The notes under the pieces: model-generated
Seen by the model: the letters and a program-made list of their open reading frames with translations, nothing else
Told to the model about the DNA's origin: nothing
Databases searched by the model: none
Source of the DNA: Mycobacterium lepraemurium
Lineage (GTDB): Bacteria; Actinomycetota; Actinomycetes; Mycobacteriales; Mycobacteriaceae
Reading direction: 5' to 3'
Assembly (NCBI GenBank): GCA_002291465.1
Contig: CP021238.1
Location: 1,674,001 to 1,738,000 of the forward strand
DNA length: 64,000 bases
In this document: piece by piece, positions 38,822 to 50,433 of the stretch
Layout: each line of letters begins with the position of its first letter
Numbering within the stretch: position 1 is the stretch's first letter
Program-made: the position numbers and the translations under genes

Positions 38822-39726
38822 CGCGGGGGTGGCCGCGGTGCACGCGGCCACCCCCGCCACGTGCACGGCCACCAGCGCGGCGGGCACCCCGGTGTAGTAC
38901 TGCGCGGTGCCGACGGCGGCCTGCGCGCACAGCAGCACCAGCAGCACGCCGAGCCGCAGCAGGATATGGGCCGCGCGGCGCGCACGGCCAGCAGCCCGAA
39001 ACCCAGCCCGACGATCAGCGCCAGGTAGGCGACCAGCAGCGAGGAGTGCAGGTGCACCAGGGTGTCGACCTGCACCTTGAGCCGCGGCACCGTCCGGGTC
39101 GGGCTGCGGTCACCGGCGTGCGGCCCGGCGGCCGTCACCAGCGTGTCGGTGACCAGCACCGCGGCCAGATTGACGCCGGACAGCGCCGTGAGCACCCGCA
39201 GCGGGGTGGGCACCCGCGGCTGATCCACCCCGTCGTCGGGCTCGCCGATCTTGACGTACAGCAGCACCGACAGCCACACCATCGTCATCGAGGTCAGCAG
39301 GTGGATGGCCACCGTCCACCAGAGCAGGCCGGTGCGCACGGTAATCCCGCCGATGACCGCCTGCACAACGGTGGACACCGGCATCAGCCAGGCGTAGACG
39401 AGCACCTCGGGCCGTCGCCGCGCCCGGGTCACCGCCAGCACGGCCAGCGCCGCGGCGACGACGACCGCGAACGCGATCATCCGGTTGCCGAATTCGACGG
39501 CCTGGTGGATGCGTGGCACCTCGGCGTGCGGCACCGGGACGAAGCTGCCCGGGAAGCATTGCGGCCAGGTGGGGCAGCCCAGGCCCGAGGCGGTGACGCG
39601 GACGATCGCGCCGGTGATGGCGATTCCGCCCTGGGTGAGGATGACGGCCACGGCGATCAGGCGCTGGATGCCCACGCTGGGATTGGGCAGCAGGTCCACC
39701 AACCGCAGCAGCGTTCGTCCGAGCAT
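38771..39726 (-). pseudogene. ctaA: Heme A synthase CtaA, C-terminal frameshift
   Basis: From ATG 39726 (MLGRTLLRLVDLLP) the protein has the expected membrane helices and GLGCPTWPQCFPGSF, EFGNRMIAFAVV, IHLLTSMTMVWLS and HLHSSLLVAYLAL with conserved histidines. At 38964-38968 the sequence ATAT has two bases too many, so the open frame turns into cysteine-rich nonsense. In the correct frame the end is LLRLGVLLVLLCAQAAVGTA, then a helix with VAVHVAGVA and a stop at 38771. 956 bases equals 318 codons plus 2. The lost part contains the fourth conserved heme-binding histidine. Confidence 0.8.
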
Positions 39727-39878
39727 TGCCCGATGGTATGCGACCGAAAAAACTACAGTCCGTAGTAATCCTGGCGGGTGTCCACGCGTTTGAAACCACG
39801 CACACGGGTGTCGGCGTGTCTTCGCCACCATTTATTGTGTCGTGCCCCGGGCACCCAGGGCGAGCGGAACCCGGGCCG

Positions 39879-40658
39879 TCAGGTGAAGCGGAACCAGCGC
39901 AGCGCCCCCAGCGCGCCGAGCGCTCCCCACGCGACCAGCACGGCCATCCCGAACCAGTCCGCCGACAGGGTCATCGCCCGGGAGAGCGCCTCGGTGAGCG
40001 CGCCCGACGGCGTCAACCGGGCCGCCCATTTGATGCCGGCCGGGATCACCCCGCTGTCCACGGTCAACGCGCCCAGGCCGGCGAAGACGAACCACATCAG
40101 GTTGGCCAGCGCGAGCACGATCTCGGCCCGCAGCGTCCCGCCGAGCAGCAGCCCCAGGGCCGCGAACACCGCGGTGCCCAGCGCGATCACCGCCGCACCC
40201 AGCGCCAGCGCGGCCAACGCCGGCCGCCATCCCAGCGCAAAACCGATGGCCCCCAACAGGATTGCCTGCAAGAACACCACCGTGACCACGGCCAGCGACT
40301 TGCCCGCGATGATGCCCCACACCGGAAGTGGTGTCTCCCCAAGACGTTTCAGCGCGCCGTAGCGGCGGTCGAAGGCCACCGCGATGGCCTGCCCGGTGAA
40401 CGCGGTGGAGATCACGGCCAGCGCCATGATGACCGGGGTGAAGGTGGCGGCGCGGTTCTGGCCGAACGAGCCCAGCGGTAACAGGGTGAGCCCTACCAGC
40501 AGTGTGATCGGGATGAACATGGTCAGCAGCAGCTGCTCGCCGTTGCGCAGCAACAGCTTGAGCTCCAAACCGTATTGTGCGGCAAGCATTTTCGGCACCG
40601 CACTGGGCCGCGGGTTGGGGGTGAAGGTGCCCACGGGGAAGACGCCGGAATCAGTCAC
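39879..40658 (-). CDS. ABC-2 type exporter permease (Rv1457c-like)
   Basis: 259-residue membrane protein with about six helices. Family features include LTMFIPITLLVGLTLLPLG, TPVIMALAVISTAFTGQAIAVAFDRRYG and LKRLGETPLPVWG, a typical ABC-2 pattern. GTG start overlapping the ATPase stop (GTGA). It pairs with the adjacent ATPase; the substrate is unknown, though the neighbouring mptB and heme genes make an envelope or respiratory role plausible. Confidence 0.88.
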   Translation of the reverse strand: MTDSGVFPVGTFTPNPRPSAVPKMLAAQYGLELKLLLRNGEQLLLTMFIPITLLVGLTLLPLGSFGQNRAATFTPVIMALAVISTAFTGQAIAVAFDRRYGALKRLGETPLPVWGIIAGKSLAVVTVVFLQAILLGAIGFALGWRPALAALALGAAVIALGTAVFAALGLLLGGTLRAEIVLALANLMWFVFAGLGALTVDSGVIPAGIKWAARLTPSGALTEALSRAMTLSADWFGMAVLVAWGALGALGALRWFRFT

Positions 40659-41587
40659 TGCCGTAGCTTTCTGCCGGTGAGGTCGAGGAACACATCCTCG
40701 AGGCTGCGTTGTTCGACGCGCATGTCGGTGGCCAGCACGTCGATCCGGGCGCACCACGCCGTGACCGTGGCCAGAACCTGGGGGTCGACCGGGCCCTCGA
40801 CCAGATACTCGCCCGGTGTCAGCTCGGTGGCCTTGTAGTCCTCGGGCAGGGCGGCGCTCAGCAGCGACAGGTCCAGCCGCGGCGGTGCGCTGAACCGCAA
40901 CTGGTCCTTGGCTCCGCTGCGCATCAACTCCGCGGGCGTGCCCGCGGCTACCGTCGCCCCGTGGTCGATGATCACCAGCTGGTCGGCCAGCTCCTCGGCT
41001 TCCTTGAGTTGATGCGTGGTCAGCACCACGGTCACCCCGTCGCGGCGCAGCGCGTCGATCAGTTCCCACACCAGCAGCCGGGCGTGTGCGTCCATGCCCG
41101 CGGTGGGCTCGTCGAGGAACACCAGCTCGGGCCGCCCGACCAGCGCACAGGCCAGCGCCAGCCGCTGCTGCTGGCCGCCGGAGAGTCGCCGGTAGGTGGT
41201 GCGGGCGGCGTCGGTCAGGCCCAGCGTGTCCAGCAGCCAGGCCGGGTCCAGCGGGTCGGCGGCGTAGGCGGCCACCAGGTTGAGCATTTCGCCGGCGCGG
41301 GCCGCGGGATAGCCGCCGCCCTGCAGCATCACCCCGATACGCGGCCGCAGCCGGGCGTTGTCGGTGATCGGGTCCAGGCCGAGCACCTCGAGGGTGCCGG
41401 CGTCCGGGCGCACGAAGCCCTCGCACATCTCGACTGTCGTGGTCTTGCCCGCCCCGTTGGGGCCGAGCAGCGCTAGCACCTCGGCGGCGTGCACCTCGAG
41501 GTCGAGATCGCGGACCGCCGTGGTGGATCCGTAGTGCTTGCTGACCCCGCGCAGCCGCACGACCGTTTCAGGAACGTCCGCGCTCAC
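40655..41587 (-). CDS. ABC transporter ATP-binding protein (Rv1458c-like)
   Basis: 310 residues with Walker A GPNGAGKTTT, signature LSGGQQQRLALA, Walker B ELVFLDEPTAG and switch TTHQLKEAEEL. The C-terminal about 90 residues form the extra domain usual in CcmA/drug-exporter ATPases. GTG start overlapping the mptB TGA and GTGA overlap with the permease, so mptB-ATPase-permease is one coupled unit. Confidence 0.92.
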   Translation of the reverse strand: MSADVPETVVRLRGVSKHYGSTTAVRDLDLEVHAAEVLALLGPNGAGKTTTVEMCEGFVRPDAGTLEVLGLDPITDNARLRPRIGVMLQGGGYPAARAGEMLNLVAAYAADPLDPAWLLDTLGLTDAARTTYRRLSGGQQQRLALACALVGRPELVFLDEPTAGMDAHARLLVWELIDALRRDGVTVVLTTHQLKEAEELADQLVIIDHGATVAAGTPAELMRSGAKDQLRFSAPPRLDLSLLSAALPEDYKATELTPGEYLVEGPVDPQVLATVTAWCARIDVLATDMRVEQRSLEDVFLDLTGRKLRQ

Positions 41588-43287
41588 GTGGAATCAGCGT
41601 AGGCGTCATGCGCCGGCGCCGGCCGGAGGGTCGACGGGGACCGCGCGGGGGCCACCGGGTCGATCACCGGTTGACCGTCGGGCGCCCGCTGCGGCGCCGG
41701 CAGCGGCCGCCACGGCAGCCGGGTGTAGGTCAGCGCGGTCAGCACCGCCACGATGACGGTGCTGGCCACGGTGGCGTCGACGATCTGGAACAGGGCGAAC
41801 CGGTCGCCGTTGGCGGTGGGGCCGAAGATGCCGACCACCAGGCTGATCACGATGGCGGCCACCCGGAAACCGGTGCGGGTCGCCCAGGCGGCCAGCGGGA
41901 TGGTCGCCCACAGCAGATACCAGGGCTGCACGACGGGAAACAGCAGCACGGTGACGCCCAGCGCGACGCCCAGCCCACCGATCGGGTGCAGCCGGCCGCG
42001 GAACACGGCCAGCAGCAGCCAGCCCACCATGACCGTGATGATCAGCACACCGATCGCGCGGGTCAGCCCCAGTACCGCGGTGGTGTGATCGCCCAGGCCC
42101 AGCAGGATGCCGACCTGCCCGGTGCCCAGCGCCAGCAGCGTTGGCGGCGACATCCAGCTGCGCACCACGTTGGCTGTGCCCAGCGTGTAGATCCAGCCGA
42201 ACCCGAGCCCGCTGGCCCAGCCGACCAGCGCCATCACCGCCAGCGACAGCGCCGCCATGCCGCCGCCGGCCAGCAGCAGCGCGCGCAGGTTGCCCCCGCA
42301 CCGGTAGGCCAGCGCCATCGTGACGAAGCCCAGCGCCAGCAGCGACGGCAGCTTCACCTGCGACGACAGCGTGATCAGCACGGCGCCGGCCAGCAGCATG
42401 CCCAGCGGCTCCCAGTCCGGGCCGGGCCGCAGCGAGTGCGGCAGCAGCCGCGCGGAATCGATTCCGCGCAGCGCGAATTCGGCCCCGGCCAGCATCAGCC
42501 CGAGCATCAGCGCCTCGTTGTGCACGCCGGCCACCAGGTGCATGATCAGCAGCGGGTTGGCCGCGCCCAGCCACAGCGCGCTCACCTCGGCGACGCCGCA
42601 GCGCCGGGCCAGCCGGGGCGTCGCCCACACGATCAGCCCCGCCCCGATCAGCTCGACCAGCCGGTGACACAGCACCGCGGCCACGATGTTCTCCCCGGTG
42701 ATCGCCGAGATGCCCCGCCCGATCCACAGGAACAGCGGGCCGTACGGGGCGGGCGTCTCGCGCCACAGCGTGGGCACCGACAGCGTGAAGATGTGCGACA
42801 GCCCCAGCCCGGAGGCCGGGCCGACCCGGTACGGGTCGAGCCCCTCCAGCGAGATCTGGCTCTGCGCCAGATAGGAGTAGACGTCCTTGCTGTACATGGG
42901 CGGGGCGATCAGCAGGGGCAGCACCCACAGCAGCAGGGTGCGGTCGAGGTCGCCGCGCGACATCCGGCGGGTGCCCAGCGCGAACCGGCCGAGCATCAGC
43001 CAGGCCAGCGCCATCATCACCGCGCCGGTGGTGGTCATGGTCAGCGACACGGTCTGGATGCGCGACGGCAGGTTCAGCAGCCGCACCCCGAACGTGGGGT
43101 CCTGCACCACGGGCCGGGCCCCGGCGCCCAGCGCGCCGATCGCCATCAGCATGGTGCCGCTGGCGCCGAACAGCCGGGTACGGCGCAGCGCGGTGAGCTC
43201 GGTATCGTTCAGCGGCGAGCCCACTGCCTGCTCGTCGCCGTGCAGACTCGCGATCGACGAGCTCAGCGTGTGGTGGCGGGCTGCCAT
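41584..43287 (-). CDS. mptB: Alpha-1,6-mannosyltransferase MptB
   Basis: 567-residue polytopic GT-C glycosyltransferase that builds the alpha-1,6-mannan core of lipoglycans from polyprenyl-phosphomannose. It has more than ten hydrophobic segments, an early extracytoplasmic acidic loop region (MYSKDVYSYLAQSQISLEG) typical of this family, and ATPAPYGPLFLWIGRG-type sequence following. Divergent from sufR. The ATG has a -10 hexamer seven bases upstream. Intact. Confidence 0.9.
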   Translation of the reverse strand: MAARHHTLSSSIASLHGDEQAVGSPLNDTELTALRRTRLFGASGTMLMAIGALGAGARPVVQDPTFGVRLLNLPSRIQTVSLTMTTTGAVMMALAWLMLGRFALGTRRMSRGDLDRTLLLWVLPLLIAPPMYSKDVYSYLAQSQISLEGLDPYRVGPASGLGLSHIFTLSVPTLWRETPAPYGPLFLWIGRGISAITGENIVAAVLCHRLVELIGAGLIVWATPRLARRCGVAEVSALWLGAANPLLIMHLVAGVHNEALMLGLMLAGAEFALRGIDSARLLPHSLRPGPDWEPLGMLLAGAVLITLSSQVKLPSLLALGFVTMALAYRCGGNLRALLLAGGGMAALSLAVMALVGWASGLGFGWIYTLGTANVVRSWMSPPTLLALGTGQVGILLGLGDHTTAVLGLTRAIGVLIITVMVGWLLLAVFRGRLHPIGGLGVALGVTVLLFPVVQPWYLLWATIPLAAWATRTGFRVAAIVISLVVGIFGPTANGDRFALFQIVDATVASTVIVAVLTALTYTRLPWRPLPAPQRAPDGQPVIDPVAPARSPSTLRPAPAHDAYADST

Positions 43288-43293
43288 CAGTGC

Positions 43294-43299
43294 AGCCTA
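43294..43299 (-). promoter_or_regulatory. Putative -10 hexamer of mptB
   Basis: TAGGCT on the minus strand, its last T seven bases from the mptB ATG. Suggests a leaderless mRNA for mptB and the two ABC genes. Pattern-based inference. Confidence 0.45.
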
Positions 43300-43365
43300 G
43301 CCGGTGTGACCAGGGCAACCGTCTACCCAGGGCACCCTTGCTAGACCGATCCCCGGAATTGCGTC

Positions 43366-43380
43366 ACACTAGTGTTGTGA
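43366..43380 (+). promoter_or_regulatory. Probable SufR operator
   Basis: ACACTAGTGTTGTGA fits the ACACT-N5-TGTGA site that I recall being reported for SufR of M. tuberculosis. It overlaps the assigned sufR GTG and also contains TAGTGT, a possible -10 hexamer. Occupancy by Fe-S-loaded SufR would therefore block transcription of the suf operon directly. Confidence 0.7.
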
Positions 43381-44135
43381 AAATCCGAACCAGCCTCGAT
43401 GACGCTGCCGTGGGCGCGGCGGGCGCGGCTGTGCCGGATGGTCACACCCGCCGCGCCATCGTGCGCCTGCTGCTGGAATCGGGGTCGATCACCGCCGGCG
43501 AGATCGGTGACCGGCTGGGTCTGGCGGCCGCCGGGGTGCGGCGCCACCTCGACGCGCTGATCGAGGCGGGCGACGCCGAGTCCATCGCACCCGCGGCGTG
43601 GCAGCACGCGGGTCGTGGCCGTCCGGCCAAGCGCTACCGGTTGACGTCGGCCGGCCGGGCCAAGCTCGACCACGCCTACGACGATCTGGCCGCCGCGGCC
43701 GTGCGCCAGCTGCGTGAAATCGGCGGTGAGGAGGCGGTTCAGGCGTTCGCCCGGCAGCGGATCGACGCCATTCTGGCCGGTGTCCACGGCGCCGCCAGCG
43801 CGGCCGACGACGACATCGAGGCGGCCGCCCAGCGGATCGCCACCGCGCTGACCAAGGCGGGGTATGTCGCCACCACCACGCAGGTCGGGGGGCCGATCCA
43901 CGGCGTGCAGATCTGCCAGCATCACTGCCCGGTGTCGCACGTCGCCGAGGAGTTCCCGGAGCTGTGCGACGCCGAACAGCAGGCGATGGCCGAGGTGCTG
44001 GGCACCCATGTCCAGCGGTTGGCGACCATCGTCAACGGCGACTGCGCGTGCACCACGCACGTGCCGCTGGCTCAGACAGCCAAGGCGCCCAGCCCGCGCC
44101 GCCACACCACGAGCAACAAAGGAGCGTCCCTATGA
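43377..44135 (+). CDS. sufR: SufR, Fe-S-dependent repressor of the suf operon
   Basis: 252 residues. N-terminal winged helix ([39 protein letters not shown]) of the DeoR/ArsR type, and a C-terminal cluster site with cysteines in [20 protein letters not shown] plus CACTTH. It senses Fe-S status and represses sufBDCSUT. The GTG start is uncertain: if the TAGTGT inside the operator is the -10, transcription would begin a few bases after it and a GTG 11 codons downstream would be used. Overlaps sufB by ATGA. Confidence 0.92.
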   Translation: MKIRTSLDDAAVGAAGAAVPDGHTRRAIVRLLLESGSITAGEIGDRLGLAAAGVRRHLDALIEAGDAESIAPAAWQHAGRGRPAKRYRLTSAGRAKLDHAYDDLAAAAVRQLREIGGEEAVQAFARQRIDAILAGVHGAASAADDDIEAAAQRIATALTKAGYVATTTQVGGPIHGVQICQHHCPVSHVAEEFPELCDAEQQAMAEVLGTHVQRLATIVNGDCACTTHVPLAQTAKAPSPRRHTTSNKGASL

Positions 44136-45580
44136 CCCTCACGCCCGAGGCCAGCAAGACGGCCGTCGCGCCGCTGACCCAGGAAGAGGCGATCGCTTCG
44201 CTGGGGCGGTACGGCTACGGCTGGGCGGACTCCGACGTCGCAGGCGCCAGCGCCCAGCGCGGCCTGTCCGAGGCCGTCGTCCGCGACATCTCGGCGAAGA
44301 AGAACGAGCCCGAGTGGATGCTGCAGACCCGGCTGAAGGCGCTGCGCATCTTCGAGCGCAAGCCGATGCCGACCTGGGGCTCGAACCTGGACGGCATCGA
44401 CTTCGACAACATCAAGTACTTCGTGCGCTCCACCGAGAAGCAGGCCGCCAGCTGGGAGGACCTGCCCGAGGACATCCGCAACACCTATGACCGGCTGGGA
44501 ATCCCGGAGGCCGAGAAGCAGCGGCTGGTCGCCGGGGTGGCGGCCCAGTACGAGTCCGAGGTGGTCTACCACCAGATCCGCGAGGACCTGGAAGCCCAGG
44601 GCGTCATCTTCATGGACACCGACACCGGTCTGCGCGAACACCCCGAGATCTTCCAGGAGTACTTCGGCACCGTGATCCCGGCCGGGGACAACAAGTTCTC
44701 CGCGCTGAACACCGCGGTGTGGAGCGGCGGTTCGTTCATCTACGTGCCGCCGGGCGTGCACGTAGACATCCCGCTGCAGGCCTACTTCCGGATCAACACC
44801 GAGAACATGGGCCAGTTCGAGCGGACGCTGATCATCGCCGACGAGGGCTCCTACGTGCACTACGTGGAGGGCTGCACGGCGCCGATCTACAAGTCCGACT
44901 CGCTGCACTCGGCGGTCGTCGAGATCATCGTGAAACCCAATGCGCGCGTTCGGTATACGACCATCCAGAACTGGTCGGGCAACGTCTACAACCTGGTCAC
45001 CAAGCGGGCCCGGGCCGAGGCCGGCGCCACCATGGAGTGGATCGACGGCAACATCGGGTCGAAGGTCACCATGAAGTACCCGGCGGTGTGGATGACCGGC
45101 GAGCACGCCAAGGGCGAGGTGCTCTCGGTGGCCTTCGCCGGCGAGGACCAGCACCAGGACACCGGCGCGAAAATGCTGCACCTGGCCCCGAACACGTCGA
45201 GCAACATCGTGTCCAAGTCGGTGGCCCGCGGCGGCGGCCGCACCTCCTACCGCGGCCTGGTCCAGGTGAACAAGGGGGCGCACGGATCGCGTTCCAGCGT
45301 GAAATGCGATGCGCTGCTGGTGGATACGATCAGCCGCAGCGACACCTACCCGTACGTCGACATCCGCGAGGACGACGTCACCATGGGGCACGAGGCCACC
45401 GTGTCCAAGGTCAGCGAGAGCCAGCTGTTCTACCTGATGAGCCGCGGGCTGACCGAGGACGAGGCGATGGCCATGGTGGTGCGCGGCTTCGTCGAGCCGA
45501 TCGCCAAGGAGCTGCCCATGGAGTACGCGCTGGAGCTCAACCGGCTGATCGAGCTGCAGATGGAAGGCGCGGTCGGGTAG
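44132..45580 (+). CDS. sufB: Fe-S scaffold subunit SufB (no intein)
   Basis: 482 residues, core of the SufBCD scaffold. Conserved [40 protein letters not shown] and [20 protein letters not shown]. The M. tuberculosis gene is interrupted by a large intein; here the EGCTAP site is uninterrupted and the length is that of intein-free SufB. AAAGGAG precedes the ATG. Its TAG shares a base with the sufD GTG. Confidence 0.96.
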   Translation: MTLTPEASKTAVAPLTQEEAIASLGRYGYGWADSDVAGASAQRGLSEAVVRDISAKKNEPEWMLQTRLKALRIFERKPMPTWGSNLDGIDFDNIKYFVRSTEKQAASWEDLPEDIRNTYDRLGIPEAEKQRLVAGVAAQYESEVVYHQIREDLEAQGVIFMDTDTGLREHPEIFQEYFGTVIPAGDNKFSALNTAVWSGGSFIYVPPGVHVDIPLQAYFRINTENMGQFERTLIIADEGSYVHYVEGCTAPIYKSDSLHSAVVEIIVKPNARVRYTTIQNWSGNVYNLVTKRARAEAGATMEWIDGNIGSKVTMKYPAVWMTGEHAKGEVLSVAFAGEDQHQDTGAKMLHLAPNTSSNIVSKSVARGGGRTSYRGLVQVNKGAHGSRSSVKCDALLVDTISRSDTYPYVDIREDDVTMGHEATVSKVSESQLFYLMSRGLTEDEAMAMVVRGFVEPIAKELPMEYALELNRLIELQMEGAVG

Positions 45581-46766
45581 TGGCGAATCTGACTGAAGCG
45601 GTTGAGGGTTCGTCCCTGGCCGCCGCGAACAAGGGGGAGCTGTTCGCCTCCTTCGACGTGGACGCCTTCGAGGTGCCGCACGGCCGCGACGAGATCTGGC
45701 GGTTCACCCCGCTGCGCCGGCTGCGCGGCCTGCACGATGGCTCGGCGCTCGCCACCGGCAAGGCCGAGGTCAGCGTCGGCGAGCAACCCGGCCTGCGGGT
45801 ACAGACCGTGCGCCGCGGCGACGAGCGGCTGGGCCAGGGCGGTATCCCGACGGACCGTGTTGCCGCGCAGGCGTTTTCGTCGTTCAACTCCGCGACCCTG
45901 ATCACCGTGCCGCGTGACACCCAGATCGCCGAGCCGATTGGCGTCACCGTCACCGGGCCCGGGGAGGGGGCGGTGGCCTACGGGCACCTGCAGATCCGCG
46001 TCGAAGAGCTCGCCGAGGCGGTGGTGGTGATCGACCACCGCGGCAGCGGAACCCTCGCCGACAACGTCGAATTCGTCGTCGACGACGCCGCCCGGCTCAC
46101 CGTGGTGTGGCTGGCCGACTGGGCCGACGACGCCGTGCACGTCAGCATGCACCACGCCCGGCTGGGCAAGGACGCGGTGCTGCACCACGTCGCGGTCACC
46201 CTCGGCGGTGAGGTGGTGCGGCTGACCGCCAATGTGCGCTACACGAGCACCGGCGGCGACGCCGAGCTGTTGGGCCTGTACTTCGCCGACGACGGCCAGC
46301 ACCTGGAGTCGCGGCTGCTGGTCGACCACGCGCAGCCGGACTGCAAATCCAACGTGCTGTACAAGGGTGCGCTGCAAGGCGATCCGGCCTCCGCGCTGCC
46401 CGACGCGCATACGGTGTGGGTGGGTGACGTGTTGATCCGCGCCGAAGCCACTGGCACCGACACCTTCGAGGTGAACCGCAACCTGGTGCTCGCCGACGGT
46501 GCCCGTGCCGACTCGGTGCCCAACCTGGAGATCGAGACCGGCGAGATCGGCGGGGCCGGGCACGCCAGTGCCACCGGTCGTTTCGACGACGAGCAGCTGT
46601 TCTACCTGCGTTCCCGCGGCATCCCCGAAGAGCAGGCGCGGCGCCTGGTGATCCGCGGCTTCTTCGCCGAAATCATCTCCAAGATCGCGGTGCCCGAGAT
46701 CCGGGAACGCCTCACCGCAGCCATCGAACACGAACTAGCCTTCACCGAATCGAGAGCAACAGCTTC

Positions 46767-46770
<4 letters not shown>
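45580..46770 (+). CDS. sufD: Fe-S scaffold subunit SufD
   Basis: 396 residues. Beta-helix scaffold partner of SufB and SufC with YFADDGQHLESRLLVDHAQP, CKSNVLYKGAL and the C-terminal LFYLRSRGIPEEQARRLVIRG. GTG start overlapping the sufB TAG; ends overlapping the sufC ATG. Intact. Confidence 0.94.
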
Positions 46771-48799
<2,029 letters not shown>

Positions 48800-48802
48800 G
48801 CC

Positions 48803-49282
48803 GTGCGTCTGGAACAGATGTATCAGGACGTGATCCTCGATCACTACAAGCACCCGCAGCATCGCGGGTTGCGGGAACCGTTCGGCGCCGAGGTGTTTCA
48901 CGTCAACCCGGTCTGCGGTGACGAGGTCACCCTGCGGGTGATGCTGTCCGACGACGGCGAGGCCGTCGCCGACGTCTCCTATGACGGCCAGGGCTGCTCG
49001 ATCAGCCAGGCGGCCACCTCGGTGCTCACCGAGCAGGTGATCGGACGCAGCGTCGAGGAGGCGCTCGACACCATCGGTGCGTTCGCCGAGATGGTGTCCT
49101 CGCGCGGCGCTGTCGAGGGCGACGAGGACGTGCTCGGCGACGGGATCGCGTTCGCCGGAGTGGCCAAATACCCGGCCCGGGTGAAATGCGCGCTGCTGGG
49201 CTGGATGGCGTGCAAAGACGCGCTGGCCCAAGCCTATTCGAGGAGAGAGGTGACCGATGAGCGAAACCACCGCGCCGGATGA
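48803..49282 (+). CDS. sufU: Sulfur-transfer protein SufU
   Basis: 159 residues, IscU-like. Zn/cluster cysteines are Cys38 (NPVCGDEV), Cys65 (GQGCSIS) and Cys129 (VKCALLGW), with the SufU-type insertion between the second and third. In Gram-positives SufU accepts sulfur from SufS. GTG start three bases after sufS. The last eight codons overlap sufT. Confidence 0.95.
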   Translation: MRLEQMYQDVILDHYKHPQHRGLREPFGAEVFHVNPVCGDEVTLRVMLSDDGEAVADVSYDGQGCSISQAATSVLTEQVIGRSVEEALDTIGAFAEMVSSRGAVEGDEDVLGDGIAFAGVAKYPARVKCALLGWMACKDALAQAYSRREVTDERNHRAG

Positions 49283-49604
49283 CGAACTGCTCGCCGACGT
49301 CGAGGAGGCGATGCGCGACGTCGTCGACCCCGAACTCGGCATCAACGTCGTCGACCTGGGGCTCGTCTACGGGCTCAATGTCGAGGAGGGCGACGAGGGA
49401 ACGGTCGCGCTGATCGACATGACGCTGACGTCGGCGGCCTGCCCGCTGACCGACGTCATCGAGGACCAGTCGCGCAGCGCGCTGGTGGGTTCCGGCCTGG
49501 TCGACGAACTGCGGATCAAATGGGTGTGGAACCCGCCGTGGGGCCCGGACAAGATCACCGACGAGGGCCGCGAGCAGCTGCGCGCGCTCGGCTTCACCGT
49601 CTAG
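49257..49604 (+). CDS. sufT: SufT, DUF59/MIP18-type Fe-S maturation protein
   Basis: 115 residues. DUF59 signature VVDPELGINVVDLGLVYGL and MTLTSAACPLTDVIEDQ, the cysteine marking the hydrophilic pocket of the family. Supports cluster delivery. Overlaps sufU by 26 bases. Last gene of the suf operon; the next gene is convergent. Intact. Confidence 0.93.
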   Translation: MSETTAPDDELLADVEEAMRDVVDPELGINVVDLGLVYGLNVEEGDEGTVALIDMTLTSAACPLTDVIEDQSRSALVGSGLVDELRIKWVWNPPWGPDKITDEGREQLRALGFTV

Positions 49605-49635
49605 AACCGTCTAAAGCAGCCCGCCTGAACAGCCG

Positions 49636-50344
49636 CTAAAGGTGCAGCGGCAGGTGTGGCAGGTGCAGGTGGTGGCGGTGGTGGTGCGGATGCCCCATCG
49701 GCGGGCAGGTCTCGAGGCTGATCATCGTCGCGTGCAGCACCACGCCGTCTCGAGTTACATTGGCCCCAAGCACTTTCCGTTCGTGATCGCCTGGGCGTCC
49801 GACGGCGTCTGCCTCTGGTATGACGTCGAGTCGGCGACGGTCACGTTGGTGGGGCCGCCGGGGCCCAGGCCGGTGACGGCGATGGTGTTGCCGTCCACCG
49901 AGGCGACCGTGCCGAAGAACCCGGCCGGCGGCGGGCATTTGCCGTCCGCGGCCGGAGTCACCGTCACCGACTGCGCGGTGATCGCGTCGGGCGGCGGCCC
50001 GCTCTGCGGGGTGGCGCGCACGTTCACGCAGCTGCCCGGGGTGACGTCGGACAGCCCGGCCGGGACGGCCTCGGTGATCTTGGTGGTGGAGGTGAAGTTC
50101 ACCGCGGCGGTGCCGTTGTCTTCCTTGGTGACCTGGATGGAGTTGCCCGCCACCGACGCGATCAGGCCGCTGACCTTCGCTTCGGCGTTCGGGGCGGCAG
50201 AGGTGCTGGTCGAGGTGACCGTGGAGGTCGAGGTGGACGTCGAGGTGGGGCTGGACTTGTTCGACGTGCCGCAGGCGGACAGGGACACCGCGGTGGCCTC
50301 CTGCCACGGCGAACACGGGCGAGCCCGTGACAGCTGGCAGACAT
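49636..50344 (-). pseudogene. DUF5666-like lipoprotein, frameshifted
   Basis: The core (KVSGLIASVAGNSIQVT, FFGTVASVDGNTIAVTGLG) has two OB-like repeats typical of DUF5666 surface lipoproteins. A lipobox LSAC followed by a Ser/Thr-rich linker is in the core frame, but the hydrophobic signal part VFAVAG lies in another frame and the ATG at 50344 in a third, so secretion is broken. Near the end, TTGGGGCC lacks a base; the natural tail in the next frame is GANVTRDGVVLHATMISLE and then a His-rich stretch ending HLHLPHLPLHL. At least two indels. Confidence 0.7.
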
Positions 50345-50433
50345 CAAGGTTTCTCCAATCGCCGGTTTAACGCCAACGTCATGGTTTACCCGCTGAAACT
50401 GTGCCTAACCCGTGGCTTCGCCGCCGGGGCTGC

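Noticed and set aside
41608..43344. 578-codon open frame opposite mptB
   Set aside because: Gln/Arg/His-rich low-complexity translation, antisense to a well-formed membrane glycosyltransferase.
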